A DNA stretch of 64,000 nt from Neokomagataea thailandica NBRC 106555 (GCF_001598495.1 NZ_BCZB01000016.1:1-64000); one strand, 5' to 3'; shown: positions 29,571-38,418, counted from the stretch's first letter. The notes: a model not told the origin generated them from the letters alone. Made by a program: numbers and translations.

Positions 29571-30620
29571 ATGAACAATGCGCCGCGAAAACACGCCATG
29601 ACTAGCGCGCCTCAAACGTCACTCAAAAGCGCCAAATCGATCGAAGAGATCTATTCTCATCTGCCTGATGCCCCATCGCAGAAAACGCTCGAACGCGTTG
29701 ATTATGAGGCGCGCCACTGGAGCAGTGACATCCCTGGCCCGTTAAAGCCCGGCACGGATGAACATAAGCGGGCAACCGCGCAAATGTTCCGCGATACATT
29801 TAATCCTTACAAACCTTCGGTCATTCCTTGGCCGGATCTTGACCCCGTTACATTGCACCGCATTACCTCTCTCCCCATCTGGGATATCGCCGTGCAAACG
29901 GAGGGCAAAGCACGCTTACGCATGGCCGCTTATGCCGCCATGATTGATGACCCAGAGATGAAAGACGCACTCTCCCGCAATGCGTGGGAAGAAAACCGCC
30001 ATAAGGAAGTGCTGTCCAAGCTGGTCGAAGCCTACAACATTAAAATGGCCCCAGAGCCAGAATATAAAGAACCTAAAGACACAGAATGGGCCTATCTGGT
30101 CACAGGCTTCTCCGAATGTGTTGATAGCTTCTTTGCGTTTGGCCTTTTTGCACTCGCCGAACGCTCAGGCCTCTTCCCGCTTGAACTGATCGAAACATTC
30201 GAACCCGTCATGCAGGAAGAGTGCCGCCATATTCTGCTCTTTGCGAATTGGCTTGCATGGCATCGTGCCGTGATGCCTTTCTGGAAGCGTCCATGGTTTG
30301 AACTACGCGTTATTGGTGTCTGGCTGTTCCTTGCCTATGAACGTATGGGCCTTGCCCGCTCCATGGATGAGAACGGCGAGGAACACACACAAGACAACAA
30401 CTTCACCGTCAACGGCGCCAAAGATGTCACCAATATCGACATTAAAGTGCCTGAATTGATGCAGCTTTGCCTGGATGAAGATGCGCGCCGCTTCTCTGGA
30501 TATGATTCGCGCCTGAGACGTCCCACAACGACCCCAGCCATTGCCCGCACCTTTATCAAAGCAGCGAAGCTATGGGACACGCTACACACACGCTTTAACA
30601 AGCGTAAAGCGACTGCCTAA
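29571..30620 (+). CDS. Ferritin-like di-iron protein, copy 1
   Basis: 349 residues, unknown function. Four-helix-bundle ligands fall in the classical spacing: E111, E141-x2-H144 (WEENRHKEVL), E182 (SECVDS) and E217-x2-H220 (QEECRHILLF). That is the carboxylate/histidine set of ferritin-like oxidases. AGGAG stands eight bases before the ATG. A paralogue follows 22 bp later. A highly basic C-terminus (RFNKRKATA) and a hydrophobic segment near residue 245-255 could place it at the membrane. Oxygenase or desaturase-like activity is only a guess. Confidence 0.75.
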   Translation: MNNAPRKHAMTSAPQTSLKSAKSIEEIYSHLPDAPSQKTLERVDYEARHWSSDIPGPLKPGTDEHKRATAQMFRDTFNPYKPSVIPWPDLDPVTLHRITSLPIWDIAVQTEGKARLRMAAYAAMIDDPEMKDALSRNAWEENRHKEVLSKLVEAYNIKMAPEPEYKEPKDTEWAYLVTGFSECVDSFFAFGLFALAERSGLFPLELIETFEPVMQEECRHILLFANWLAWHRAVMPFWKRPWFELRVIGVWLFLAYERMGLARSMDENGEEHTQDNNFTVNGAKDVTNIDIKVPELMQLCLDEDARRFSGYDSRLRRPTTTPAIARTFIKAAKLWDTLHTRFNKRKATA

Positions 30621-30642
30621 AGAGCCATCAGGGAGAGCGCCA

Positions 30643-31506
30643 ATGTCCATTATGGAAGCCGGTTCAGACGCGCATAAGCGTTTTTTTTGCCAGCAATTCA
30701 TCGACACTCATCAAGTGTTCGACCCGGACAGCCTCCCTTGGCCTGATTTGTCCGAAGGGGACCTCGCAAAATTACGGGCCGTCCCTTTCTGGCAAGAAGT
30801 ATACCATACCGAGCGCCGGGCCGGTGCTATTGTCGATGCTTTCACCCCGCAGATAACCGATCCTGTCGTGCGCGAAGCTGTAGCTCTGCAAGGCTATGAA
30901 GAAGCACGACACGCCAAACTCATTCACGTCATGATTGAGCGCTATGGGCTAGATGCCCATCCGCAACCATTGGAAGACTTCCCCGAAGACCTTGAAACGG
31001 CCTTTATTGATTTCGGATTTGGTGAATGTCTGGACGCCTTTTTAGGCTTTGGTGCCTTCAAAACGGCTCGTCAGTCTCGCTTCCTCCCTGAAGCAATGTT
31101 TGAAATTTTTGACGTGCTGATGTTTGAAGAAACACGGCATATCGTCTTTTTCATCAACTATATGGCATGGCGTGAACGGCGGAAAGGCTTAGGCCGCACC
31201 CGCCGGCAGCTCAAGACGCTCCGTTTTTACGGACGCGCAGCAAAACGTTTGCTCGGAATGGCCAAACGTGGACAAGATGCTCATGACGGCAAAGATTTCG
31301 CGGTCACGCAAACTAATCTTTTCCTCGACGGTTTTTCGTTCCGTGGTTTCGTAGACGATTGCTACCGCGAAAATGCCCGGCGTATGCAGGCCTTTAACCC
31401 AGCCCTCATGCAACCGCGCTTACTACCGGGTATTGCAGACCTTGCACTGCGTGGTCTAAAAGTTTGGGATACAACACGCCCCTTTCTCAGACGAAAACAG
31501 ACGTAA
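30643..31506 (+). CDS. Ferritin-like di-iron protein, copy 2
   Basis: 287 residues from the ATG at 30643, which follows GGGAGAG; the frame extends upstream only inside copy 1. The same ligand pattern appears: E57, E87-x2-H90 (YEEARHAKLIH), E128 (GECLDAF) and E163-x2-H166 (FEETRHIVFF). The shared WPDL opening motif, the GF-x-ECLD/ECVD helix and the ending KVWDT/KLWDT show that both genes arose from one ancestor by duplication. It probably forms a mixed complex with copy 1, or acts on the same substrate; that is inference. Confidence 0.75.
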   Translation: MSIMEAGSDAHKRFFCQQFIDTHQVFDPDSLPWPDLSEGDLAKLRAVPFWQEVYHTERRAGAIVDAFTPQITDPVVREAVALQGYEEARHAKLIHVMIERYGLDAHPQPLEDFPEDLETAFIDFGFGECLDAFLGFGAFKTARQSRFLPEAMFEIFDVLMFEETRHIVFFINYMAWRERRKGLGRTRRQLKTLRFYGRAAKRLLGMAKRGQDAHDGKDFAVTQTNLFLDGFSFRGFVDDCYRENARRMQAFNPALMQPRLLPGIADLALRGLKVWDTTRPFLRRKQT

Positions 31507-31730
31507 AATTCTCTCTTTCCCGATGGCACACACAAGGATGGTCACCATTGATTTTTAATACTCATGGCCATCTTCCTCATCCTTTATAATCCATACCGCA
31601 GAACAATGCTGGCGCGACCGACCAACTCACTCGCGTAATCGTGCAGCGCCTCACAAAAATCGTGATCCCTGCACCCCAGTCATGAGGCGTAACAAGGCCA
31701 TCTAAGCGAAGGCTGAAACGGATTTCCCTC

Positions 31731-33266
31731 ATGTATATTGGTATTGATGCTGGCACCTCCGGTTTAAAAGCCATTCTGGTGGATGAGCAACAGCACGTTC
31801 TTGCGGACCGCACCGTCAGACTCTCCGTTCAGTCCCCACAGAGTGGATGGAGTGAGCAAGACCCTGAACAATGGTGGAAAGCCCTCTTAGAGGCGCTTGA
31901 CGGGCTTAAAAACGATGCCCCGCACGCAATGGCACAGGTCAAAGGCATTGGTCTTTCTGGGCAACAGCATGGCGCCGTTTTACTCGATGCTCATGATCAA
32001 GTGCTTCGCCCCTGTATTCTGTGGAATGATGTGCGTTCAGACGAGGAATGCCTGGATTTTGAAGAGAGCTTTCCACAAAGCCGTGCCGTATGCGGCAATA
32101 TCGCAATGCCCGGATTCACAGCTCCAAAAATTCTATGGGTTCGTCAACACGAGCCAGAAATTTTCAAAAAAATCCGTCATGTCTTGCTGCCAAAAGCTTG
32201 GCTCCGTTTCAAACTCTGCGGTGAGAAAATCGAAGATATGTCCGATGCATCGGGCACGCTCTGGCTCAATGTAGGTCAACGGCGATGGTCTGATGCCGCA
32301 TTAAACGCTACAGGATTAGACGTAAACGCCATGCCCCGCTTATGCGAAGGCACGGATGCTGCGGGCACCCTCTCTACCACCCTGACCACGCGCTGGGGGA
32401 TGGAGCGCTCCCCCCTTATTGCGGGAAGTGCGGGAGATAATGCAGCCTCTGCCGTAGGGTTAGGGGCCGTCAATACAGGAGATGCATTCTTATCTCTCGG
32501 TACGTCTGGCGTATTATGGTGCACTACAGACCGTTTCCGCCCTAATACCAACAGCGCCATTCATGCGATGTGCCATGCTCTCCCACACACATGGCATCAA
32601 ATGGGCGTCACGCTTTCTGCGGCCTCATCCTTAGCGTGGTGGGCAGAAATCAACCATTGTGATGTCAGCACACTGTTATCAGAACTTCCTGATCACATTG
32701 AGCGCCCCTCCCGTGCATTGTTTTTGCCTTACCTCAATGGTGAACGCACACCCTATAATGATGGGCATGTTCGCGGCGCATTTCTGGGCTTAGATCGTGC
32801 ATTGCACCGTGCTGAGCTTACACAAGCTGTCCTCGAAGGGGTCGCTCATTCATTCCGTGATGCACTTGATGGCCTGCATGAAGCAGGGTCTATCTTACAA
32901 TCAGCCGATGTTATTGGCGGTGGGTCACGGAGCCGTTTATGGATTTCTATCTTAGCCTCAGTCCTAAACCTTCCCTTGAACCGGTTATCTCATGGTGAGC
33001 AAGGGGGCGCTTTTGGTGCCGCACGGCTGGCACGGCTCGCCGTAACGCACGACACGCTTAGCACGATCTGCACACCACCTCTTCGTGCCGAAACGCTTGT
33101 ACCTCACCCAGGACTGGTTGAAGCTTATGCTCAATCTCAAGAGCGTTACCGAGCTGCTTATCCACTACTCAGGGACATTAGTACGGCTGACCATGGTGTA
33201 CCACACCATGCAGGGCCACATGGCCATCATTATGGCCATAGCTATGGACGTCGTACAGATCACTAA
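31731..33266 (+). CDS. xylB: Xylulokinase with His-rich C-terminal tail
   Basis: 511 residues. It phosphorylates D-xylulose for the pentose phosphate pathway. The N-terminal ATPase motif MYIGIDAGTSGLKAILVD and the C-terminal segments GEQGGAFGAARLA and DVIGGGSRSRLW are characteristic FGGY kinase features. The family normally ends near RYRAAYPLLRDI; here 26 extra residues follow, with ten histidines, encoded by palindromic DNA at the edge of the putative origin. The 224-bp upstream gap has a TATAAT at 31585-31590 and no gene. Confidence 0.93.
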   Translation: MYIGIDAGTSGLKAILVDEQQHVLADRTVRLSVQSPQSGWSEQDPEQWWKALLEALDGLKNDAPHAMAQVKGIGLSGQQHGAVLLDAHDQVLRPCILWNDVRSDEECLDFEESFPQSRAVCGNIAMPGFTAPKILWVRQHEPEIFKKIRHVLLPKAWLRFKLCGEKIEDMSDASGTLWLNVGQRRWSDAALNATGLDVNAMPRLCEGTDAAGTLSTTLTTRWGMERSPLIAGSAGDNAASAVGLGAVNTGDAFLSLGTSGVLWCTTDRFRPNTNSAIHAMCHALPHTWHQMGVTLSAASSLAWWAEINHCDVSTLLSELPDHIERPSRALFLPYLNGERTPYNDGHVRGAFLGLDRALHRAELTQAVLEGVAHSFRDALDGLHEAGSILQSADVIGGGSRSRLWISILASVLNLPLNRLSHGEQGGAFGAARLARLAVTHDTLSTICTPPLRAETLVPHPGLVEAYAQSQERYRAAYPLLRDISTADHGVPHHAGPHGHHYGHSYGRRTDH

Positions 33267-33643
33267 GGGTTTTGGTACATCCCTAACAATCGCCAAGAGG
33301 GTCAAAAGAGACTATGGCTCCATCAAAAAGGAATCGAGTGTCTTATGGCGAAAACCCTGTCAGTACAATGTTCGAGTACTGGGGTACATGGGGACGGTAC
33401 TGTCTTACCACAAAGGAGTACCGAGTACCGGGGATGAGTAGGTACACCTTCTTGTAATGGGGATTGTACACAACCTCTCTGTGGGTAAAACGGGATAGAA
33501 TCATGCAGCCCATGTTTTCTCTATCATATGGAGTTGTACACACTGTGCGTAAGCTGGGGTACATTCTCTGAAAGCCGGGTACCCCAAGTACCACAGGGTT
33601 CTATAATCCCAACAGGATTTCTTTCTTTTATTATTCATGGTTA
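33181..33643. other. Putative chromosomal replication origin (oriC) with GTAC array
   Basis: The gap between xylB and hemE, plus the end of xylB, holds sixteen GTAC tetramers between 33181 and 33591. Four one-mismatch DnaA boxes (consensus TTATNCACA) are present: TTGTACACA at 33464-33472 and 33534-33542 on the plus strand, TTACCCACA at 33480-33488 and TTACGCACA at 33544-33552 on the minus strand. A T-rich tract (33617-33636, 17 of 20 A/T) could unwind. GAATC sites for CcrM-type methylation are at 33331 and 33498. Strand composition flips here. A hemE-linked origin is known in Caulobacter and Rickettsia. Activity is untested. Confidence 0.72.
33192..33247. repeat. Cluster of short palindromes at the end of xylB
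   Basis: CATGGTG (33192-33198) pairs with CACCATG (33204-33210) around TACCA; GGCCA/TGGCC follow (33214-33225), and CCATAGCTATGG (33236-33247) is a perfect 12-bp palindrome. The GGCCAT/CATGG words recur several times. These sequences encode the His-rich XylB tail. Confidence 0.7.
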
Positions 33644-33652
33644 GTGAGCGTT

Positions 33653-34747
33653 ATGAATTCACTTCGTCCTTCTGATTCTGCATTGAAAGCCTGTGATGTG
33701 ACTGGTTCAGACACTGCCAATAAAAAGCTCCTTAAAACGCTTAAGGGCGAAGCAGTATGGCCGCCACCAATGTGGTTGATGCGGCAAGCCGGGCGTTATT
33801 TGCCAGAATTCCGCGCGTTACGAGCACAAGCAGATTTTTTAACACGGTGTACAACACCAGACATCGCTGAAGAGCTGACGTTACAACCAATCCGGCGTTA
33901 TGGCATGGATGGTGCTATTTTGTTTTCAGATATTCTCATTCTGCCTTGGGCTATGGGACAATCTTTGGAGTTTATTGACGGTCGTGGTCCCGTACTAGAA
34001 CCTATTCGGTCTGAACAAGATTTGGCACGTTTAGATCCGGCACGTATTGCAGATATTACAGCGCCTATTCGTGAGACATTAACGCGTTTAACACAGTCCC
34101 TTCCTCACGAAACAACCTTATTAGGGTTTGCTGGAAGCCCGTTTACTGTTTCGTGCTATATGGTTGAAGGTAGCGGGTCACGCGATTTTGCAACAACGCG
34201 TAAAATGATGTTAGAAAACACATTATTATTTGAAAGATTGATTAATACATTAGTTGAACAAACGGCTGAAATGCTTTTTGGTCAAATTGAAGCTGGCGCT
34301 GAAGCCGTTATGCTCTTTGATTCATGGGCCGGTTTATTGCCACCATCATCTTTTAGACGTTTTGTGATTGAGCCAACCCGTCAAATTGTTTCCTTATTAC
34401 GCGGTCGTTATCCAGAAATACCCATTATTGGCTTCCCGCGTTTGGCAGGTATTATGGCTGTTGAATACGCGCAAAAAACAGGCATAGGGACTTTGGCACT
34501 TGATACAAGTGCAGACCTTGTACAAATCGCAGATCTTTTGAATAAGCATGCCCCTAATGTAACGCTTCAGGGCAATTTAGATCCAACGATACTGTTCTCC
34601 GGCGGAGAGAATTTGCAGAAAGAAGCACGGTCTATTTGCCATTCTTTGCGTCATCGTCCACATATTTTCAATCTTGGGCATGGTGTTATGCAGCATACAC
34701 CACCTGAACATGTGGCGGAACTTGTTGCAACAGTGAGGTCTTTATGA
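33653..34747 (+). CDS. hemE: Uroporphyrinogen decarboxylase
   Basis: 364 residues from the ATG at 33653, or 367 from an in-frame GTG at 33644; neither has a strong ribosome site. It removes four carboxyls from uroporphyrinogen III in haem synthesis. Signature one is PPMWLMRQAGRYLPEFRAL and signature two GFAGSPFTVSCYMVEG. Codon use is clearly richer in A/T than in the ilv or speE genes. It heads a coupled group with a HAD gene (four-base overlap) and hemJ. The promoter must lie inside the putative origin, as in Caulobacter. Confidence 0.95.
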   Translation: MNSLRPSDSALKACDVTGSDTANKKLLKTLKGEAVWPPPMWLMRQAGRYLPEFRALRAQADFLTRCTTPDIAEELTLQPIRRYGMDGAILFSDILILPWAMGQSLEFIDGRGPVLEPIRSEQDLARLDPARIADITAPIRETLTRLTQSLPHETTLLGFAGSPFTVSCYMVEGSGSRDFATTRKMMLENTLLFERLINTLVEQTAEMLFGQIEAGAEAVMLFDSWAGLLPPSSFRRFVIEPTRQIVSLLRGRYPEIPIIGFPRLAGIMAVEYAQKTGIGTLALDTSADLVQIADLLNKHAPNVTLQGNLDPTILFSGGENLQKEARSICHSLRHRPHIFNLGHGVMQHTPPEHVAELVATVRSL

Positions 34748-35442
34748 CGGCACTTGACCCTTCGGGGTGTTTAAAACTCATCATCTTTGATTGTGATGGT
34801 GTTTTAGTGGATAGTGAAGTTGCATCATGCCAAGCTACAGCGCAATTTGCGCGTAGTTTGGGCTTATTCATCTCAGATGATGAGGCTCATAAACGTTTTA
34901 TGGGTATGGCTTTGCCTGATGTGGTGCGTGATTTGGAAGCGGAATTAGGGTACTCGCTTCCAGAAAATACGGCGCTTATTTTGCGTCAAAATCTCGTACA
35001 GATTATGCAAAAAAGGGCAGAACCTGTAAGTGGTTCTCCCGAAATGCTAAAGGAAATACGGCGCTTACGAGTGCCGGTTCGTGTGGGGTCAAACTCTTCT
35101 ATGCAAGAGATGGAAGCAAAGTTTACTCGTACGAATATGACGCAATTTTTCCCAGAAAACCGCATACATTCAGCAAATGATATGGGAGAGCCTAAGCCAT
35201 CTCCTGCGGTCTATCTGTACGCAGCGAAACAGGAAGGACAAGCGCCAGAAAACTGTCTTGTTATTGAGGATAGTGACCCCGGAGCAGAGGCTGCGTGGAA
35301 AGCAGGAATGAGTTGTGTTCTGTTGCGTGAGGCCAATAAGCCTTTGCCTTCTTTTTGGCCGCAACCGGGTTTTGTAAGGATCTCTCATTTGTCTGAATTG
35401 GCTCCAATCGTGGAGCGCGTACTACAAAGCCAAATCTCGTGA
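34744..35442 (+). CDS. HAD-superfamily phosphatase
   Basis: 232 residues. The nucleophile motif LIIFDCDGVLVDSE is at residues 11-24, the conserved Ser/Thr in VGSNSS, the lysine in MGEPKPSP and the acidic pair in VIEDSDPGAEA. This is subfamily IA (phosphoglycolate phosphatase or beta-phosphoglucomutase type); the substrate cannot be told from sequence. Its ATG overlaps the hemE stop by four bases. Confidence 0.85.
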   Translation: MTALDPSGCLKLIIFDCDGVLVDSEVASCQATAQFARSLGLFISDDEAHKRFMGMALPDVVRDLEAELGYSLPENTALILRQNLVQIMQKRAEPVSGSPEMLKEIRRLRVPVRVGSNSSMQEMEAKFTRTNMTQFFPENRIHSANDMGEPKPSPAVYLYAAKQEGQAPENCLVIEDSDPGAEAAWKAGMSCVLLREANKPLPSFWPQPGFVRISHLSELAPIVERVLQSQIS

Positions 35443-35888
35443 TCAGGCATTTCGTGATGGACCATATGCAGTGGCTCTTATCGCTGCATATTATGGCTTT
35501 TACGGCATGGATGGCGGGGCTATTCTATCTGCCACGTCTTTTTGTGTACCATTGTCAGACAGAGCCTGGATCTGCAGAATATGAACGCTTTAGCGTTATG
35601 GAGCGTAAATTACTCAAACAGATTATGAATCCTGCTATGATTGTGACGCTTGTGGCGGGAGGGGTACTCGCCTCTTTGCCCGGCCTCATTGAATGGGGAG
35701 CTGTTTGGTGGTGGAGTAAACTGATAGCCGTATTGGGTTTATGCGCTTTTCATGGAATGTGCTCAGTATGGCGAAAACAATTTTTTATACAGAAAAATAA
35801 CCATACAGAGCGCTATTATCGGATAGCGAATGAAATACCGACCCTATTCATGATGATTGTTATCATTATGATCATAGTCAGACCGTAA
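35439..35888 (+). CDS. hemJ: Protoporphyrinogen oxidase HemJ
   Basis: 149 residues, four predicted membrane helices. The family oxidises protoporphyrinogen IX to protoporphyrin IX, the penultimate step of haem synthesis, in bacteria that lack HemG and HemY. The conserved histidine in SLHIMAFTAWMAG, the lysine in WWWSKLIAV and the C-terminal RIANEIPTLFMM are visible. The start is GTG at 35439, overlapping the HAD stop by four bases. Clustering with hemE supports the role. Confidence 0.88.
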   Translation: MIRHFVMDHMQWLLSLHIMAFTAWMAGLFYLPRLFVYHCQTEPGSAEYERFSVMERKLLKQIMNPAMIVTLVAGGVLASLPGLIEWGAVWWWSKLIAVLGLCAFHGMCSVWRKQFFIQKNNHTERYYRIANEIPTLFMMIVIIMIIVRP

Positions 35889-35947
35889 ACTACTTTGGGC
35901 TATGAGTTGTGAGGGGCTATACCCCTTAAAGTCAGGAGATATAAACA

Positions 35948-36751
35948 GTGATAAATAAAGCCCCGCAATCACTCCATAATGTGTACGCTGGTGAGAGAAT
36001 GCCATGCTTTGATCTGCTTGCCTCAGGTATTGAAACGGGTTGGTTGCCGCAAATACCCGCAGGGCTTTCAGGGGATATTCCGTCATGTATTCCAAAGCGA
36101 TTAATTCAATTTTGGCATTCCAAACACATCCCTGAAGAAGTTCAGAAAAACATAGAGAGTTTTAAAGCCTTTAATCCTAATTTTACACATCACATGATTG
36201 ATGATGAAGAAGCGCGAGCCTTTATTCATACTCATTACGGGCAAGAAGCTGCGTCTTTATATGATGCGTGTTTTCATGCTGCGATGCGCTCTGATTTTTG
36301 GCGCATTTGTGACCTCTATCACAACGGTGGGGTCTATGTAGATGTCGATACGTTGGCGCATGGCCCGATTACGAAGGTAGGAGCGGGGGCAGATTTTAAT
36401 TGTTTGCTGACATACTCTATTGGTAAACCGTGGTGCATTGATAACGATTTTTTCATGACGGAAGCGCGGCACCCTTTGCTCCACGCTATTTTAGGGGGGC
36501 TTTTTGAGAATGTTGATCGTTTTGTCAAAACGAAAATTTTTGAAAACATTTGGGTAGAGACGGGCCCCGGCGTCACAACAATTAAGACGGCGGGTTGGTT
36601 GGCCCATAAAGCCCTTGATGCAGGGGTTTCTCCGAAAGAGACAGGGGTGATTTTCCGTCATCACCATGCTTTGGGAGAGGCATTTTATCATGCCGAGATG
36701 CAATATAAGAATTCTGTAGAGGGAAACTGGCGTATTGCTACGCCCTCTTAA
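35948..36751 (+). CDS. GT32-type glycosyltransferase (DXD motif)
   Basis: 267 residues. The family transfers a sugar from a nucleotide-sugar donor. The opening IPKRLIQFWHSKHIPEEV, the helix AAMRSDFWRICDLYHNGGVYVDVDT with its DVD metal motif, and the ending with HHHALGEAFYH-like residues identify it. The start is GTG at 35948 with AGGAGA at 35935-35940. The acceptor is unknown; lipopolysaccharide or capsule modification is likely. It stands alone, followed by a hairpin. Confidence 0.85.
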   Translation: MINKAPQSLHNVYAGERMPCFDLLASGIETGWLPQIPAGLSGDIPSCIPKRLIQFWHSKHIPEEVQKNIESFKAFNPNFTHHMIDDEEARAFIHTHYGQEAASLYDACFHAAMRSDFWRICDLYHNGGVYVDVDTLAHGPITKVGAGADFNCLLTYSIGKPWCIDNDFFMTEARHPLLHAILGGLFENVDRFVKTKIFENIWVETGPGVTTIKTAGWLAHKALDAGVSPKETGVIFRHHHALGEAFYHAEMQYKNSVEGNWRIATPS

Positions 36752-36764
36752 GCACCGTTCGATT

Positions 36765-36786
36765 ATGGGTATCGGTTGATACCCAT
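36765..36786. terminator. Hairpin between convergent genes
   Basis: ATGGGTATC (36765-36773) pairs perfectly with GATACCCAT (36778-36786) over a GGTT loop, between the glycosyltransferase and SDR stops. There is no strong T-run, but the position suggests a shared terminator. Confidence 0.5.
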
Positions 36787-36803
36787 CATGTTGTTTTCGG
36801 CCT

Positions 36804-37748
36804 CTATACGAGGGCGTATTTTACGCCTGTCATCGTTTCGGACACAGTCCATAAGCGCCGTGCATTCTCAAGGTCATGCGCTTGTGGTGGTATAAATGCC
36901 TCTGCTGGTGGCCCACGGCGTTCTTCGCGGTCTTTGGGGCCATAGTAAGCCCCGTCTTGTGCTTGGGGGGATGTGAGGGCGTAGAGCAGTGGTTCTGCGC
37001 CCTGTATGACGTCTTGGCCCATAAAGGTGAAAATCCTCCATCCGACACGGCGCAGTGTATGACGTGCGATACGGGTGATCTTGGCGCTGTGGCGATCAAG
37101 AGCAGCATTATTGCTCATGATGTTACTTGCAGCCCAGCCGGGATGCGCCGCACGTGAATGAATAGGCCATGGTGCGTTACGCGCCCGGCGGTCAAGCTCT
37201 AAAGCAAAGAGTAAATTTGCGAGTTTACTTTGACGGTAGCGTTCAAACGCGTGATAGCAGTGGCGTGCGTTAAGATCACCAAAAGGCAATACGCCACGTT
37301 TTGCAGCAAGAGAAGCAACGGTCATAATACGGGCTTCTCCTTTGGCTAAAAGAGGGAGGAGGTGCCCGGTAAGAGCAAAATGCCCGAGGTGATTTGTGCC
37401 AAATTGCAACTCAAAACCATCTTTGGTGGTGAGGCGCTGTGCGGGGGCCATAACCCCTGCATTATTGGCTAAAAAATGCAGGGGTTCACCTTGTCTGTGT
37501 AAGAGACCTGCAAAATCAGCGATAGAGGCAAGAGAGGCAAGGTCAAGCACTTCAAAGCGTGCTTGTGCTGTTGGAACGCGATAGCGCAATCGCTCCAGTG
37601 CTGCGTGCCCTTTTTCTAAGGACCGTCCACTGAGAATAACGGAGGCACCTTGTGCAGCGAGAGATACAGCCGTTTCAAAGCCAAGTCCGCCTGTTGATCC
37701 GGTTATGAGCGCTGTTTTCCCGATCAATGAGGATGGTGTGGACGCCAT
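36804..37748 (-). CDS. Short-chain dehydrogenase/reductase
   Basis: 314 residues from the ATG at 37748, which follows AGAGG at seven bases; a longer frame to 37877 lies mostly inside the next gene. The cofactor loop TGSTGGLGFETA (TGxxxGxG), LANNAGVMAP (NNAG) and the catalytic Y-x3-K in YRQSKLANLLFAL are present. It resembles retinol-dehydrogenase-like SDRs. The substrate is unknown. It lies four bases after the DedA stop and is probably cotranscribed. Confidence 0.88.
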   Translation of the reverse strand: MASTPSSLIGKTALITGSTGGLGFETAVSLAAQGASVILSGRSLEKGHAALERLRYRVPTAQARFEVLDLASLASIADFAGLLHRQGEPLHFLANNAGVMAPAQRLTTKDGFELQFGTNHLGHFALTGHLLPLLAKGEARIMTVASLAAKRGVLPFGDLNARHCYHAFERYRQSKLANLLFALELDRRARNAPWPIHSRAAHPGWAASNIMSNNAALDRHSAKITRIARHTLRRVGWRIFTFMGQDVIQGAEPLLYALTSPQAQDGAYYGPKDREERRGPPAEAFIPPQAHDLENARRLWTVSETMTGVKYALV

Positions 37749-37752
37749 GTGC

Positions 37753-38418
37753 TTACCTCTTTGTAGAGCCGTGTGATGTTGATTTTTCGTCAAGGTGGGC
37801 TTGTTTGAGAGCGTCTTCCGTGAGGCGTTTTTCATTCTTTTTGAGAAAAAGAAAGCCACTGACGAGGCATAAGACACCTAAAACAGCGAGAGTAATACCA
37901 ACAGGGCCGGTAATTTTCTCAATTTGTTTTCCTAATTGGTAGGTAATGATGGCGTAACCGCCGCCCCACGCTAACCCCCCTAGGGCATTATAGAAGAGAA
38001 ACGTCATCCATGGCATACGGTTTGCGCCTGCCAAGAGGGCCACGAATACACGCAGAATAGCGACGAACCGCCCAAGAAAAACGATGATGCCGCCATGTTT
38101 CTTGAACAGATAACGCCCGAGCAAAAGGCGTTCTTCGGTTAACCCGACTTTGGTGCCGTGTTTGCGTAAGAGACCAAATCCAAAGCGATGCCCGATGAGA
38201 TAACCCAGATTATCGCCCATAATAGCGCCAATGACGGTCGCCACGACAATCCACTGGATTTCAAGGTGATGCGTGCTTCCTGCATAAAGCGAAGAGGCAA
38301 TGATGATGCTCTCTGCTGGCAAGGGAAGTCCCATGCTTTCGAGCATAACCGTCAGGCCAATGACGCCATAGCCATAACGTTGCAGTAAGTCGTCGAGGAG
38401 AGGAGATAGATGCAGCAG
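37753..38418 (-). CDS. DedA-family membrane protein, unusual start
   Basis: 197 residues from the first ATG (38346), or 221 if translation begins at the CTG at 38418. DedA proteins are lipid or ion carriers of the inner membrane. Visible are GLPLPAESIII, GDNLGYLIGHRFG, and GRFVAILRVFVALLAGANRM, with hydrophobic helices. Typical N-terminal family sequence (LLDDLLQRYGYGVIGLTV) continues upstream of the ATG, but no ATG, GTG or TTG exists before an in-frame TAA near 38450. The true start may be CTG, or the 5' end carries a change. Confidence 0.78.
   Translation of the reverse strand: MLHLSPLLDDLLQRYGYGVIGLTVMLESMGLPLPAESIIIASSLYAGSTHHLEIQWIVVATVIGAIMGDNLGYLIGHRFGFGLLRKHGTKVGLTEERLLLGRYLFKKHGGIIVFLGRFVAILRVFVALLAGANRMPWMTFLFYNALGGLAWGGGYAIITYQLGKQIEKITGPVGITLAVLGVLCLVSGFLFLKKNEKRLTEDALKQAHLDEKSTSHGSTKR

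Noticed and set aside
33192-33247. CRISPR or insertion-sequence end
   Set aside because: The palindromes are short and irregular, with no spacer pattern, transposase or target duplication.
33085-33441. Open frame across the xylB-hemE gap
   Set aside because: It overlaps xylB in another frame and consists of translated repeats; no protein features are visible.
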